37,541 nucleotides of DNA from Siphonobacter sp. BAB-5405 (GTDB lineage: Bacteria; Bacteroidota; Bacteroidia; Cytophagales; Spirosomataceae): the NCBI RefSeq assembly GCF_002872335.1, contig NZ_NJAG01000018.1:1-37541 (forward strand), written 5' to 3'. The notes under the pieces are model-generated. The model was given only the letters and a program-made list of their open reading frames with translations. It ran no database searches and was not told the origin of the DNA. Shown piece after piece: positions 8,283-16,837 of this stretch. Position 1 is the stretch's first letter; every line of letters begins with the position of its first letter. A program made the translations under genes and the position numbers.

Positions 8283-9968
8283 ATGAAAAAAATAGCGATT
8301 CTCTTGTCCGCCGCCCTGCTTTTTCTGGTGGGTTGTAAGGACGATTTACTAACGCGTTCGCCCCTCGACGCCCTCTCGGACGAAACCTACTGGACCAATG
8401 AAGCCAACGTCCGGACCTTTGCCTGGGGTTTTTATACCCGGTATTTTGATGGCTACGGATCCAGCTTTACGCCGGGACGATACTTCAACGGACAAACATT
8501 AAACGACGATTTTGCTCCGGCGAGCCCGACGCAGTTTACCCGAAATGTACCGGCTACGAGCAGTAACTGGACCTTTGCCTGGGTACGGAAAGCAAACCTC
8601 TTCAAGGAACGGATTCAGCGGGTACCGATGGAAGCCGAAGCCATTCGGCACTGGACGGGCATAGCCCGTTTTTTCCGGGCGATGGAATACCATGAACTCG
8701 TTCGTCAGTATGGCGATGTGCCGTTTTTTGACCAGGTGATTGGGGAAACCGATTTTGCTCAACTCTACAAACCCCGCGACCCGCGTACGGTGGTGGCGGA
8801 TAGTATGCTGGCCGATTTGCAATACGCAGCGGCCAACGTACGGGCGGACGACGGCGAGAAAGGATTAACCGTGAATAAAAGCGTTGTACTCGCATTTATG
8901 TCCCGCATTATGCTCTACCACGGAACCTTTCTGAAGTACCACAGCATCGACCAGAATCGGGCTAAAACTTACCTGGAAGCGGCGAAATGGGCAGCAAATG
9001 AAGTCATCACTTCGGGTCGGTACGCGGCTACGGACACGTACCGCTCGATGTTCAGTTCGCTGAGTCTGGCGTCCTCGAAGGAAATGATTCTGTACCGGAA
9101 ATACGAAACCGGTATGCTGACGCACTCGCTGAACAGTTATAACAACAAGGAGCCGCAAACGGGGGTCTCGAAAGATGCCATCGAATCGTACCTGAGCAAG
9201 GATGGCTTGCCCATTCAGCTTTCGCCGCTGTACAAGGGGGATAAGGGGATTGCCAATGTCATGGCCGATCGCGACCCCCGGCTGCCCGCAACGATCGTGA
9301 ACCAGCTACGGGTGAGTAAGTACGCCGCCAACTTTTCGTCAAGCGGATACGCGACGCACAAATTCCTGAACGAAGAAACCAGGGAATTACCCGAAGGCAG
9401 CGGCTCGCTCAACCAGACCGACGCCCCCGTCATTCGCTACGGCGAAGTACTGGTTAACTACGCGGAGGCTGGTGCCGAACTGGGTACGCTCACGCAGGCC
9501 GATCTGGACAAGTCGATTAACACCTTACGGCAACGTCCGGGGATTGCGATGCCGAAACTGGAAGTCAGTGGCACAAGTCCGGCGGTGAATGGCAAGGTCT
9601 ACGACGATCCGTCCCGCGATCCTTCGGTTCCCGCCCTGATCTGGGAAATCCGTCGTGAACGCCGGATTGAACTGCTGCTGGAAGGCTTCCGTCTGGACGA
9701 TCTGATTCGCTGGAAGAAGATGGAGTACGCCGATACGCAGGCAAATTCGGACATCAACCGGGGAGCCTGGATTCGCAAGGCCGATTACCCCAATACCGAT
9801 GCCATTATCGAGGGAACAACGGAAGGCTACATCATTCCGGCTCCAAAACTCGAATCGCAACGTTTATTCACCGATCCCAAAGTGTATCTGACGCCCATTC
9901 CGCTCGATCAGATTACCCTGTACCGAGCCGCCGGATACGAACTCAAGCAAAATCCGGGCTGGGAGTAA
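8283..9968 (+). CDS. SusD/RagB-family nutrient-binding outer membrane lipoprotein
   Basis: This 561-residue surface lipoprotein acts as the lid and substrate-capture partner of the SusC barrel just upstream. The lipobox LVGC places the lipidated cysteine at residue 18. The start DDLLTRSPLDALSDETYWTN is the typical SusD N-terminus, and a TPR-like helical core follows. The C-terminal part contains the usual SusD signatures IRYGEVLVNYAEAGAELG and IWEIRRERRIELLLEGFRL. Spacing of 12 bp to susC and a strong terminator after it make this the last gene of the operon. Binding specificity cannot be read from the sequence. Confidence 0.96.
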   Translation: MKKIAILLSAALLFLVGCKDDLLTRSPLDALSDETYWTNEANVRTFAWGFYTRYFDGYGSSFTPGRYFNGQTLNDDFAPASPTQFTRNVPATSSNWTFAWVRKANLFKERIQRVPMEAEAIRHWTGIARFFRAMEYHELVRQYGDVPFFDQVIGETDFAQLYKPRDPRTVVADSMLADLQYAAANVRADDGEKGLTVNKSVVLAFMSRIMLYHGTFLKYHSIDQNRAKTYLEAAKWAANEVITSGRYAATDTYRSMFSSLSLASSKEMILYRKYETGMLTHSLNSYNNKEPQTGVSKDAIESYLSKDGLPIQLSPLYKGDKGIANVMADRDPRLPATIVNQLRVSKYAANFSSSGYATHKFLNEETRELPEGSGSLNQTDAPVIRYGEVLVNYAEAGAELGTLTQADLDKSINTLRQRPGIAMPKLEVSGTSPAVNGKVYDDPSRDPSVPALIWEIRRERRIELLLEGFRLDDLIRWKKMEYADTQANSDINRGAWIRKADYPNTDAIIEGTTEGYIIPAPKLESQRLFTDPKVYLTPIPLDQITLYRAAGYELKQNPGWE

Positions 9969-9984
9969 ATATTGTAGAGTGATT

Positions 9985-10017
9985 CAACTGCCAGCGATAT
10001 GCTGGCAGTTGTGTTTT
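9985..10017 (+). terminator. Rho-independent terminator after the SusC/SusD operon
   Basis: CAACTGCCAGC (9985-9995) and GCTGGCAGTTG (10001-10011) form a perfect 11-bp stem with a 5-nt loop, followed by TGTTTTGG. It starts 17 bp after the SusD stop codon. Confidence 0.75.
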
Positions 10018-10105
10018 GGGTTAAATGAGGTTGGTTTTAGAGGTTCAGTTAACTATGTCGTCTTGAACAGACCGGGTTCGGTACTTCTTCCTGGCTGGCT
10101 AGTAG

Positions 10106-10257
10106 CCATTGAGCCTTTCAGGCTGGACCTCTCCACGACTAACCATTCCATGGGGGCCATCCCATGGTGGCGACAGCCTGCATTGGCCCAACGCTTTGCG
10201 GCTATCGTAGGTCGTTCAGTTACCCCATGGAATGGTCCAGCCTGGAAGGCTCAATGG
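10106..10257. repeat. Nested long inverted repeat in gene-free block
   Basis: Outer arms 10106-10129 and 10234-10257 are 24 bp long with one mismatch (the left begins CCATTGAGCC, the right ends GGCTCAATGG). Inner arms ACCATTCCATGGGG (10142-10155) and CCCCATGGAATGGT (10223-10236) match perfectly over 14 bp and overlap the right outer arm by three bases. The enclosed 67 bp are unrelated. This resembles a miniature mobile element or a structured RNA. No transposase and no clear target duplication was seen. It lies in the 662-bp gap 9969-10630, which has no convincing gene. Confidence 0.75.
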
Positions 10258-10363
10258 CGGGAGAGGTTTTCATCTTTGGACAGCAGTTTTAGTGGTTTGT
10301 TGATAGTTAATGGTAGTTAGAAAACAGTCGAATAACTTCAAGGACGGCCTAAACCCCATCCCC

Positions 10364-10446
10364 GTCCTATCGCGAAAAGCCGCCTTTTTCATCCGCAACG
10401 CGGTGGCCTAAAGCGGGATGAAAAGAGCGGTGTTCGCGATACGGAC
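10364..10446. repeat. Long imperfect hairpin in gene-free block
   Basis: The left arm 10364-10396 (GTCC, TATCGCGAA, then CCGCCTTTTTCATCC) folds back on 10413-10446 (GGGATGAAAAGAGCGG, TTCGCGATA, c, GGAC) with a few mismatches and a 16-nt loop. A further small dyad, GGACGG (10342-10347) and CCGTCC (10362-10367), precedes and overlaps it. The function is unknown; see findings. Confidence 0.7.
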
Positions 10447-10545
10447 TAAACGAACAGCCCTGCTAACGGCACCAAACTTCGTCTAGGTGAATAACGAAGC
10501 TCAAAAAGAAAAAAATTTTAGATGTAGAACATAAGGTACTGGTTA

Positions 10546-10559
10546 GCCGGTATACCGGC
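10546..10559. promoter_or_regulatory. Perfect 14-bp palindrome upstream of the phosphoesterase gene
   Basis: GCCGGTATACCGGC is fully self-complementary and sits 71 bp before the ATG at 10631. It could be an operator for a dimeric regulator, but no regulator is identified and no clear promoter boxes flank it. Confidence 0.35.
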
Positions 10560-10630
10560 CGATATCCCGTCTGAGTTGACGATACTCTCCCAAACCCTAT
10601 TAGTAAAATAACCTCCGTAAACATTTATTT

Positions 10631-12472
10631 ATGAAACCCTTCTTCACGCTGCTCCTCTGCTGGCTCGCCCTACACACCTCGGCTCAGAGCTTTCAGTTTG
10701 CCTTTGTGACAGACTTGCACGTCGGCGGGGCAACCGGAGCCGATGATTTACGGCGTACAGTGAAAGACATCAACGCCAATCCTAATCTAAAGTTTGTCTT
10801 ACTCACGGGCGATCTCACCGAATTCGGTTCGGACGAAGAGTTGCAACTGGCCAAAACCATCATCGATAGCCTGCAAAAACCCTGGTACGCCATTCCCGGA
10901 AACCATGACGCCAACTGGTCGGAAAGCGGGAGCAATACCTTCAAGCGGGTATTCAAAGGTGAATCGTTCTCCTTCGAGTACGGCGGTTTTGCCTTCATTG
11001 CGACGGCCTCAGGGCCGAACATGCGGATGGGGCCAGGGCAGGTTCCCCGCGAACATCTGGTCTGGCTGGATAGTACCTTGAATCATCTGCCCAATCCGAA
11101 AATTCCGATTGTCTACATCAACCACTATCCGCAGGATGCCTCGCTCAATAACTGGTATGATGCTCTGGACCGGGTGAAAAAACGGAATGTACAACTCTTT
11201 CTCTGTGGTCACGGGCACCAGAACAAGGTTTACGATTTTGAACACATTCCGGGGGTCATGGGTCGTTCGAACCTGCGGGCCAAAGCCGAAATTGGGGGCT
11301 ACAACATTGTTACGCTGACGAAGAACGAAGCAGTATTCACGGAGAAAACGCCGGGTACCGATCAGCTACGTTCCTGGGCAACCATCCCGTTGTACGATCA
11401 CGAATTTAGTAAGGATACGACGCATTTTCCGCGTCCTTCCTACGCCGTTAATGAACAATACGCTCAGGTTAAAACGCTTTGGCAGTACCAGGATAACAGC
11501 GACATTGGCTCGGGAATAACCGTACAGAATGACCTGACTTTGTGCTCGAATACGAATGGACTGCTGTATGCTTTGGACGAAAAAGGCCAGAAAAAATGGA
11601 GCTTCCAGACCGCAGGTAAAGTATACGCGACGCCAGCGGCGAATAAAAAATACGCCGTCATTGCCTCCAGTGATCGCTGGATTTACGCCGTAAACCGAAA
11701 AAATGGAACCTTACGCTGGAAGTATGAGACGGGCAAGGCCGCCGTGGGAAGTCCGGTCATTCACGAAAACGCGGTATACGTTGGCGGTTCAGACGGCCAT
11801 TTTCGGGCTTTCGATTTGAAGACGGGAAAAGTAATGTGGGATTTTGACGGGGTCAAAGGTTTTATCGTGACCAAACCCCTGATTTACCAGAACAAGATCT
11901 ACTTCGGCTGCTGGGCGAATGATTTCTACGCGTTGGATTTGAAGACGGGAAAACTGGTCTGGAAGTGGAACAATGGTTCGCCCAATCGCATGTATTCGCC
12001 CGCCGCCTGCTATCCAGTCGGGGTGAATAACCGCATTTTCATCGTCGCTCCCGATCGGTACATGACCGCCCTGGATGCCGCAACGGGTCAGGTCATTTGG
12101 CGGAAACAGAATCCGGACGTACGGGTACGTGAGTCGATGGGCCTTTCCACCGATGGCTCGCTGGTGTACGTGAAAACCATGCAGGGCAACGTTTACGGGG
12201 TTTCGACGACGGCCGCGGCCATGGAATTGCCCTGGAAAGCAGAGGTACAGTTGGACTATGAAATCTGTCCGACGGCAATTGTCGAAAAAGACGGAGTCGT
12301 CTACGTACCCGGCAATTCGGGCATGCTCACCGCCATTGACCGGAAAACCGGACAAACCCGCTGGCAGCATAAACTTTCCAACGCCCTGGTGAGTGGCATT
12401 ACCCCGCTGGATCGGGGGAAGGTGCTGGTCAGTACCATGGACGGGAAAGTGACTTGCCTGCAAGGAAACTAA
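10631..12472 (+). CDS. Secreted calcineurin-like metallophosphoesterase fused to a PQQ-like beta-propeller
   Basis: This is a 613-residue exported protein with signal peptide 1-19 (ending TSAQS). Residues 20-240 are a calcineurin-like phosphoesterase with all metal-ligand motifs: TDLHVGG (D28, H30), LTGDLTEFG (D61), GNHDANW (N91, H92), NHYPQD (H165) and CGHGHQNK (H194, H196). From about 275 to the end it is a PQQ-type propeller with repeats such as GLLYALDEKGQKKWSF, WIYAVNRKNGTLRWKYE and DGHFRAFDLKTGKVMWDF. The phosphoesterase hydrolyses a phosphoester of unknown nature. The propeller probably gives a binding surface rather than a redox site, since quinoprotein active-site features were not identified. 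It stands alone, with a structured region upstream and a terminator after. Confidence 0.93.
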   Translation: MKPFFTLLLCWLALHTSAQSFQFAFVTDLHVGGATGADDLRRTVKDINANPNLKFVLLTGDLTEFGSDEELQLAKTIIDSLQKPWYAIPGNHDANWSESGSNTFKRVFKGESFSFEYGGFAFIATASGPNMRMGPGQVPREHLVWLDSTLNHLPNPKIPIVYINHYPQDASLNNWYDALDRVKKRNVQLFLCGHGHQNKVYDFEHIPGVMGRSNLRAKAEIGGYNIVTLTKNEAVFTEKTPGTDQLRSWATIPLYDHEFSKDTTHFPRPSYAVNEQYAQVKTLWQYQDNSDIGSGITVQNDLTLCSNTNGLLYALDEKGQKKWSFQTAGKVYATPAANKKYAVIASSDRWIYAVNRKNGTLRWKYETGKAAVGSPVIHENAVYVGGSDGHFRAFDLKTGKVMWDFDGVKGFIVTKPLIYQNKIYFGCWANDFYALDLKTGKLVWKWNNGSPNRMYSPAACYPVGVNNRIFIVAPDRYMTALDAATGQVIWRKQNPDVRVRESMGLSTDGSLVYVKTMQGNVYGVSTTAAAMELPWKAEVQLDYEICPTAIVEKDGVVYVPGNSGMLTAIDRKTGQTRWQHKLSNALVSGITPLDRGKVLVSTMDGKVTCLQGN

Positions 12473-12489
12473 GCCTTCACGTTTTTCAG

Positions 12490-12533
12490 AAGCCGCCGTC
12501 GTTCCGCTGGGGAGTACGGCGGCTTTGCTTTTC
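12490..12533 (+). terminator. Terminator after the phosphoesterase-propeller gene
   Basis: AAGCCGCCGT (12490-12499) pairs with ACGGCGGCTT (12516-12525) over 10 bp with a 16-nt loop, followed by TGCTTTTC. It precedes the methyltransferase start by about 40 bp. Confidence 0.65.
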
Positions 12534-12572
12534 AGGATTTTTCCTATCTTGATTGCCCAAACAACCGAAGGG

Positions 12573-13394
12573 ATGGATTACCTCGAAAAAAACCGGAATA
12601 CCTGGAATCAGCGAACCCTGTACCATTTGCAATCGGATTTTTATGATCTGGAAGGGTTCATGAAAGGAGCTACTTCGCTCAAAGACATCGAACTCGGCTT
12701 GTTGGGGGAGGTTGCGGGGAAAACGATCCTGCATTTGCAGTGCCATTTCGGTCAGGACACCCTTTCGCTGGCTCGCTTGGGAGCCAAGGTAACGGGCGTT
12801 GATTTGTCAGATATTGCCATTTATTCGGCGGAATCACTGGCGATTCAGATGGATCTGCTGACGCCTCAATTCATTTGTTCGGATGTTTACGATCTTAATC
12901 TCAATCAGCAGTTTGATCTGGTTTTTACCAGCTATGGCGTCATCGGCTGGCTACCCGACCTGGATCGCTGGGCGGAAGTCATTGCCCGCCATCTGAAGCC
13001 GGGTGGACGTCTGGTTTTCGCGGAGTTTCATCCGGTAGTCTGGATGTTCGACAGCCATTTCCGGTACGTGCAGTATTCGTATTTCAATACCGAAGCCATT
13101 GAAGAGACTACGCAGGGAACCTACGCCGATCCGGATGCTCCCATTACAACCGACTCGGTGGGTTGGAATCATTCGCTGGGTGAGGTACTGAGCAGCCTGA
13201 TTAGTCAGGGATTGCAGATTAACTTCTTCCAGGAGTACGATTATTCGCCCTACGACTGCTTTGCCGAAACCGTGGAAGTAGAACCGGGCAAATTCCGGAT
13301 TCGCCACCTCGACGCCAAAATTCCGATGGTCTACGCGTTGCAGGCCGTAAAACCGAACCCTGCGGAAGGGTATGCCGCTCCCGAAAACGTCTAA
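12573..13394 (+). CDS. Class I SAM-dependent methyltransferase
   Basis: This is a 273-residue cytoplasmic methyltransferase. Motif I is ILHLQCHFGQDTLSLARLG, a variant of the usual GxGxG SAM loop that is common in this family. The acidic residue after strand 2 lies in VTGVDLSD, motif post-II is FICSDVYDL, and the substrate-side strand is FDLVFTSYGVIGWL. LKPGGRLVFAEFHPV is the canonical post-motif III. The start was placed at ATG 12573 because GAAGGG lies just before it and MDYLEKNRNTWNQR is the typical family start; the upstream in-frame extension overlaps the terminator. It is 26 bp ahead of the DUF1080 gene. The acceptor substrate is unknown. Confidence 0.88.
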   Translation: MDYLEKNRNTWNQRTLYHLQSDFYDLEGFMKGATSLKDIELGLLGEVAGKTILHLQCHFGQDTLSLARLGAKVTGVDLSDIAIYSAESLAIQMDLLTPQFICSDVYDLNLNQQFDLVFTSYGVIGWLPDLDRWAEVIARHLKPGGRLVFAEFHPVVWMFDSHFRYVQYSYFNTEAIEETTQGTYADPDAPITTDSVGWNHSLGEVLSSLISQGLQINFFQEYDYSPYDCFAETVEVEPGKFRIRHLDAKIPMVYALQAVKPNPAEGYAAPENV

Positions 13395-13420
13395 TCGGAA
13401 TAAAGACCTGCTTTTCCTCA

Positions 13421-14215
13421 ATGAAGATTCGCTACACCCTCGTATGCCTGGCCCTGCTGGCCGCTTCCTCCGTTCAGGCCCAGAAGAAAAAATGGGTTTC
13501 CCTGTTCAATGGCAAAGACATTTCAGACTGGATCGTCAAGATTCACCACCACGATGTAAACGTCAATTACGGAAATACCTTTCGGGTCGAAGACGGCATG
13601 ATTAAAGTTCGCTACGATCAATACGATCACTTCAACGAACAATACGGGCATTTGTACTACAAAACGCCTTTTTCGCATTACCACCTGGTCATTGAATACA
13701 AATTTGCCGATCCCTGGCGGAAAGATGCCCCGTCGTACACGATTCTGAATAGTGGCGTGATGTTTCACTCGCAGGATCCACGAACCATGCCGAAGGAGCA
13801 GGACTGGCCGATTTCGATAGAAATGCAGTTTCTGGCCGGGCTGGGGGATGGGAAACCGCGACCGACCGGAAATATGTGCTCGCCGGGTACCAATATTGTC
13901 TATAAAGGCAAACTGGACAAGCGGCACTGCATCGATTCCAACTCCAAAACCTACGGCAAAGATGAGTGGGTACGGGCCGAACTCATCGTACTGGGCGATT
14001 CGCTGGTGAAACACATCATCAACGGCGAAACGGTTTTGGAATACTCAAAGCCGCAGATTGGTGGCGATGTGGCGAATCGGTACGATCCAGCTCAGAAAGT
14101 GGACGGCAAAATTCTGAGTTCGGGCTTCATTGCTCTACAAAGCGAAGGGCAACCCATCGATTTCCGGAAGGTGGAAATTATGGATTTAAGTGAAGGCAAA
14201 GAGGGTAAAAAATAA
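13421..14215 (+). CDS. Secreted DUF1080 protein (3-keto-disaccharide hydrolase family)
   Basis: This 264-residue exported protein has a signal peptide (1-20, ending SSVQAQ) followed by a single DUF1080 domain (PF06439), a concanavalin-like beta-sandwich. The family start KWVSLFNGKDISDW is clear. Other supports are MIKVRYDQYDHF, PSYTILNSGVMFHSQDP, ISIEMQFLAG and the closing GFIALQSEGQPIDFRKVEIM. Some members hydrolyse 3-keto-glycosides, others may only bind carbohydrate; catalysis here is inferred from the family. It follows the methyltransferase at 26 bp and is followed by a long hairpin, suggesting a two-gene unit. Confidence 0.9.
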   Translation: MKIRYTLVCLALLAASSVQAQKKKWVSLFNGKDISDWIVKIHHHDVNVNYGNTFRVEDGMIKVRYDQYDHFNEQYGHLYYKTPFSHYHLVIEYKFADPWRKDAPSYTILNSGVMFHSQDPRTMPKEQDWPISIEMQFLAGLGDGKPRPTGNMCSPGTNIVYKGKLDKRHCIDSNSKTYGKDEWVRAELIVLGDSLVKHIINGETVLEYSKPQIGGDVANRYDPAQKVDGKILSSGFIALQSEGQPIDFRKVEIMDLSEGKEGKK

Positions 14216-14237
14216 CCTTGCTTGCTCGTGACCCTGA

Positions 14238-14289
14238 AATCTTACTTCCTCCCGCTACTACATCTATGTTAGCGGGAGGAAGTAAGATT
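14238..14289. other. Perfect 20-bp stem hairpin downstream of the DUF1080 gene
   Basis: The arms 14238-14257 (AATCTTACTTCC...CGCTA) and 14270-14289 match perfectly over 20 bp with a 12-nt loop. No T-tract follows on either strand, so it is not a standard intrinsic terminator. It could mark a transcript end, a processing site or a remnant palindrome. Confidence 0.7.
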
Positions 14290-14385
14290 GGTAACGTGGG
14301 GATGTTATCCTAGTGTTACCATTGTAATCATCGCTTGCAGAAGTACCGTTCCGCGTGTTATTTCCGGGTTTAATACGCTCTGCTT

Positions 14386-15171
14386 ATGAAAACGGTTTTT
14401 TCCCTTTCCTTGCTGGTTGTATTGCTAGGTTGTACGCGTCCGTCAGGTCGTTCGGGTGGCGATACGGTACGCGTCCTGACGTATAACATTCACCACGCCA
14501 ATCCACCTTCCAAACCTGAGTTTATTGACCTGGAGGCCATTGCCCGCGTCATTAAAAACGATCAGCCAGATATAGTCATGGTGCAGGAGGTAGACGTCCG
14601 TACCCGCCGTTCCGGACAGGTGGATGAGGCCGAAAAACTGGCCCAGCTCACGGGTTTGCAGGCGTATTTTGTCAAAGCCATTGATCACGATGGTGGCGAG
14701 TACGGCGTTGCTTTGTTATCGAAATTCCCCCTTCATAATCAACGCCGCTATCCGTTACCCCTGGATTCGCAGAAACCCGGCGAGCCCCGGGTGCTGGGAA
14801 CGGCTGAGCTGAAATTGCCCTCGGGGCGTAGCATCACCGTGGCCTGTACGCACCTGGATGCCCAGCGGGGGCCTGCCAGTCGGGTTTTACAGGCCAAAGA
14901 AATCGCTCGGATTTTGAAAGCCGTACCCATGCCCGTTATCCTGGCCGGAGACCTGAACGATACGCCTGAAAGTGAGACCTTACGGATCTTAAATCAGTCC
15001 CTGCAATCGACGTGTAAAGACTGTGCTCCGACCATTCCGGTCGAAAATCCTCGGAAGACCATCGACTTCATTTTAACCGGCGGTCCCTGGAAAGTAATGG
15101 AACACCGCGTAATCCAGGAAACCTATGCTTCCGACCATCTGCCCGTGCGGGCTACCCTAAGCTTACCTTAA
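14386..15171 (+). CDS. Endonuclease/exonuclease/phosphatase family lipoprotein
   Basis: This 261-residue protein has a lipobox (VVLLGC, lipidated C16) and a complete endonuclease/exonuclease/phosphatase fold. Metal and catalytic motifs are in order: LTYNIHHAN (N34), IVMVQEVD (E68), THLDAQRG, LAGDLNDTPES, IDFILTG and the terminal SDHLP. The His of SDH and the Asp/Asn of GDLND are the catalytic pair in the family. Small lipoproteins of this type in Bacteroidota are thought to act on phosphodiesters or sugar phosphates outside the cytoplasm; the substrate is not known. It stands between a long hairpin and the hydroxylase gene 89 bp further on. Confidence 0.9.
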   Translation: MKTVFSLSLLVVLLGCTRPSGRSGGDTVRVLTYNIHHANPPSKPEFIDLEAIARVIKNDQPDIVMVQEVDVRTRRSGQVDEAEKLAQLTGLQAYFVKAIDHDGGEYGVALLSKFPLHNQRRYPLPLDSQKPGEPRVLGTAELKLPSGRSITVACTHLDAQRGPASRVLQAKEIARILKAVPMPVILAGDLNDTPESETLRILNQSLQSTCKDCAPTIPVENPRKTIDFILTGGPWKVMEHRVIQETYASDHLPVRATLSLP

Positions 15172-15260
15172 CTTCTAATTTCGTTTTAATATTTCAAGGG
15201 TATAAGAAAAAACGTTTTGTTGCATTTTTGTAAGACCATTGATGTTTTACCTTGATTGCC

Positions 15261-16166
15261 ATGGAACGTATATTTACCTTAATTACTACCCCTACTTACC
15301 TTTTTTTCATCCTTTTAGAACTTTACATCTCAAATCGTGAACGACTGGGATTGTATAATTTCAAGGAAACCCGTAACAGTCTTCTGCTTGGATTAGGAGG
15401 TTTAGTACTGGATGTCGCCATGAAAGGCGTCTCATTTTTCGTACTCGACGGGCTGGCTCGGCACTCTTTTCTGTGGACGTATTGGCAGGAGCATCCCGTA
15501 GCGGCCTGGGTGGGTGTATTCTTTGCTCAGGATTTTTGCTTCTACTGGTTACACCGGGCGGAACACTATTGCCGGGTACTCTGGGCCGTGCATTCCACGC
15601 ACCATTCCGCCGAACGGTACAACCTGACGGTGGCCCTGCGATCGTCGATGTTTCAGCCCTTGTACCGGTATGTGTTTTACGTACCCGCGGCTTTGCTGGG
15701 CTTCGATGGCGTTCATATTCTGTTTATCTACGCGGTCAATCAGGCGTATCAGTTCTTCCTCCATACCGAGACGGTCGGTAAGCTGGGTCTGCTGGAACGC
15801 GTGCTGGTTACGCCTTCGCACCACCGGGTACACCACGCCTCGAATGTCGCGTATCTCGACAAGAATATGGGTCAGGTACTCATCATCTGGGATAAGCTAT
15901 TTGGTACCTATGCCGAAGAAAGAGCCGAGGAACCGACCCGTTTTGGCCTCACGCATCCGCTGCCCAGTCAGAACTTCGTACACGTAGCCTTCGATGAATG
16001 GAAACACCTGGCTCAGGATGTATCGCAGCCGGGGCTTTCTTGGTCGGATAAACTCCGTTACGTATTCGCTGCTCCGGGCTGGTCGCACGACGGCCATACG
16101 CTTACTTCACGGCAGCTTCGGCAGCAGCAGTCTACCGTCGAAAAACGGGAAGAAGTAGAGGCTTAG
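15261..16166 (+). CDS. Sterol desaturase / fatty acid hydroxylase family membrane enzyme
   Basis: This is a 301-residue integral membrane di-iron enzyme of PF04116. Histidine clusters are present in the expected order and spacing: HRAEH (98-102), HSTHH (111-115) and HHRVHH (187-192). Hydrophobic segments at about 10-25, 45-65, 82-97 and 140-168 place the His boxes on the cytoplasmic face. Family members hydroxylate or desaturate acyl or sterol-like lipids; in bacteria of this group the substrate is probably a lipid acyl chain, which is inference. The start was set at ATG 15261 rather than the TTG nine bases upstream. The gene is convergent with the GNAT gene, separated by only 8 bp. Confidence 0.9.
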   Translation: MERIFTLITTPTYLFFILLELYISNRERLGLYNFKETRNSLLLGLGGLVLDVAMKGVSFFVLDGLARHSFLWTYWQEHPVAAWVGVFFAQDFCFYWLHRAEHYCRVLWAVHSTHHSAERYNLTVALRSSMFQPLYRYVFYVPAALLGFDGVHILFIYAVNQAYQFFLHTETVGKLGLLERVLVTPSHHRVHHASNVAYLDKNMGQVLIIWDKLFGTYAEERAEEPTRFGLTHPLPSQNFVHVAFDEWKHLAQDVSQPGLSWSDKLRYVFAAPGWSHDGHTLTSRQLRQQQSTVEKREEVEA

Positions 16167-16174
16167 CTCCAGAT

Positions 16175-16612
16175 TTAAAGCTGAATTAGAAAACTGAACC
16201 CATGCTTCTGGAATCCCAGCGATTCGTAAAAAGCATGGGTTCTTTCGCGTTTCAGATTGCTGGAAAGGGCCATCTTGTAACATTGTTTCTCCCGGCAACG
16301 CTCCATCGCAAAGGTCATCATTTCCCGGCCAATGCCCTGACCCTGGGCGGAGGTATGCACGGCCACATCCTCGACTACGCCCGAGCGGGCTCCGGCGTGG
16401 CCCAGATTATCCATGATCAGTAAAGCAAAGGTTCCCAGAATCACCCGCTCCTGTTCGGCTACGTAGAGAGTGTAATCCGGGTACGACTGCATGCGTTGAA
16501 AGGTCGCCAGAGCCTGTTCGGGACTCAGGATTTCCGGATCTTCGAAGGCGTTTTGGTACAGGGCCAGAACGGCGGGAAGGTCTTCCGCCTGGGCCGGACG
16601 AATGATTAACAT
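16175..16612 (-). CDS. GNAT-family N-acetyltransferase
   Basis: This is a 145-residue single-domain GNAT acetyltransferase. The acetyl-CoA pyrophosphate loop is AQGQGIGREMM, preceded by the strand GVVEDVAVH. The N-terminus (MLIIRPAQAEDLPAVLALYQ) and C-terminus (THAFYESLGFQKHGF) are both typical. Start chosen at ATG 16612; an 18-codon upstream extension is possible but unlike the family. The stop lies 8 bp from the convergent hydroxylase stop. The amine substrate is not predictable. Confidence 0.9.
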   Translation of the reverse strand: MLIIRPAQAEDLPAVLALYQNAFEDPEILSPEQALATFQRMQSYPDYTLYVAEQERVILGTFALLIMDNLGHAGARSGVVEDVAVHTSAQGQGIGREMMTFAMERCREKQCYKMALSSNLKRERTHAFYESLGFQKHGFSFLIQL

Positions 16613-16837
16613 ACAGGAAACAGGTTGAAATGACGGGCCTGAATTCGGCTGATTTGATGGAATCAAAGCTAAGAATCGCTTCGGGTTAATTCCAGATTTT
16701 CGGGAAGAAAAGATACTTGGATGACCTGAGCGAAAGCCGTTTCTTTGCGACTGGTTTTTTCAATATCCGCCTGAAAACCCAGATGAAAAGAAAAACGTCA
16801 GAATCTTTACATCGACTAAACACTAATAGTAGATATT

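Noticed and set aside
9979-10320. 113-codon open frame after SusD
   Set aside because: It runs through the SusD terminator and the nested inverted repeat, has no family resemblance and odd composition; the structured DNA explains it better.
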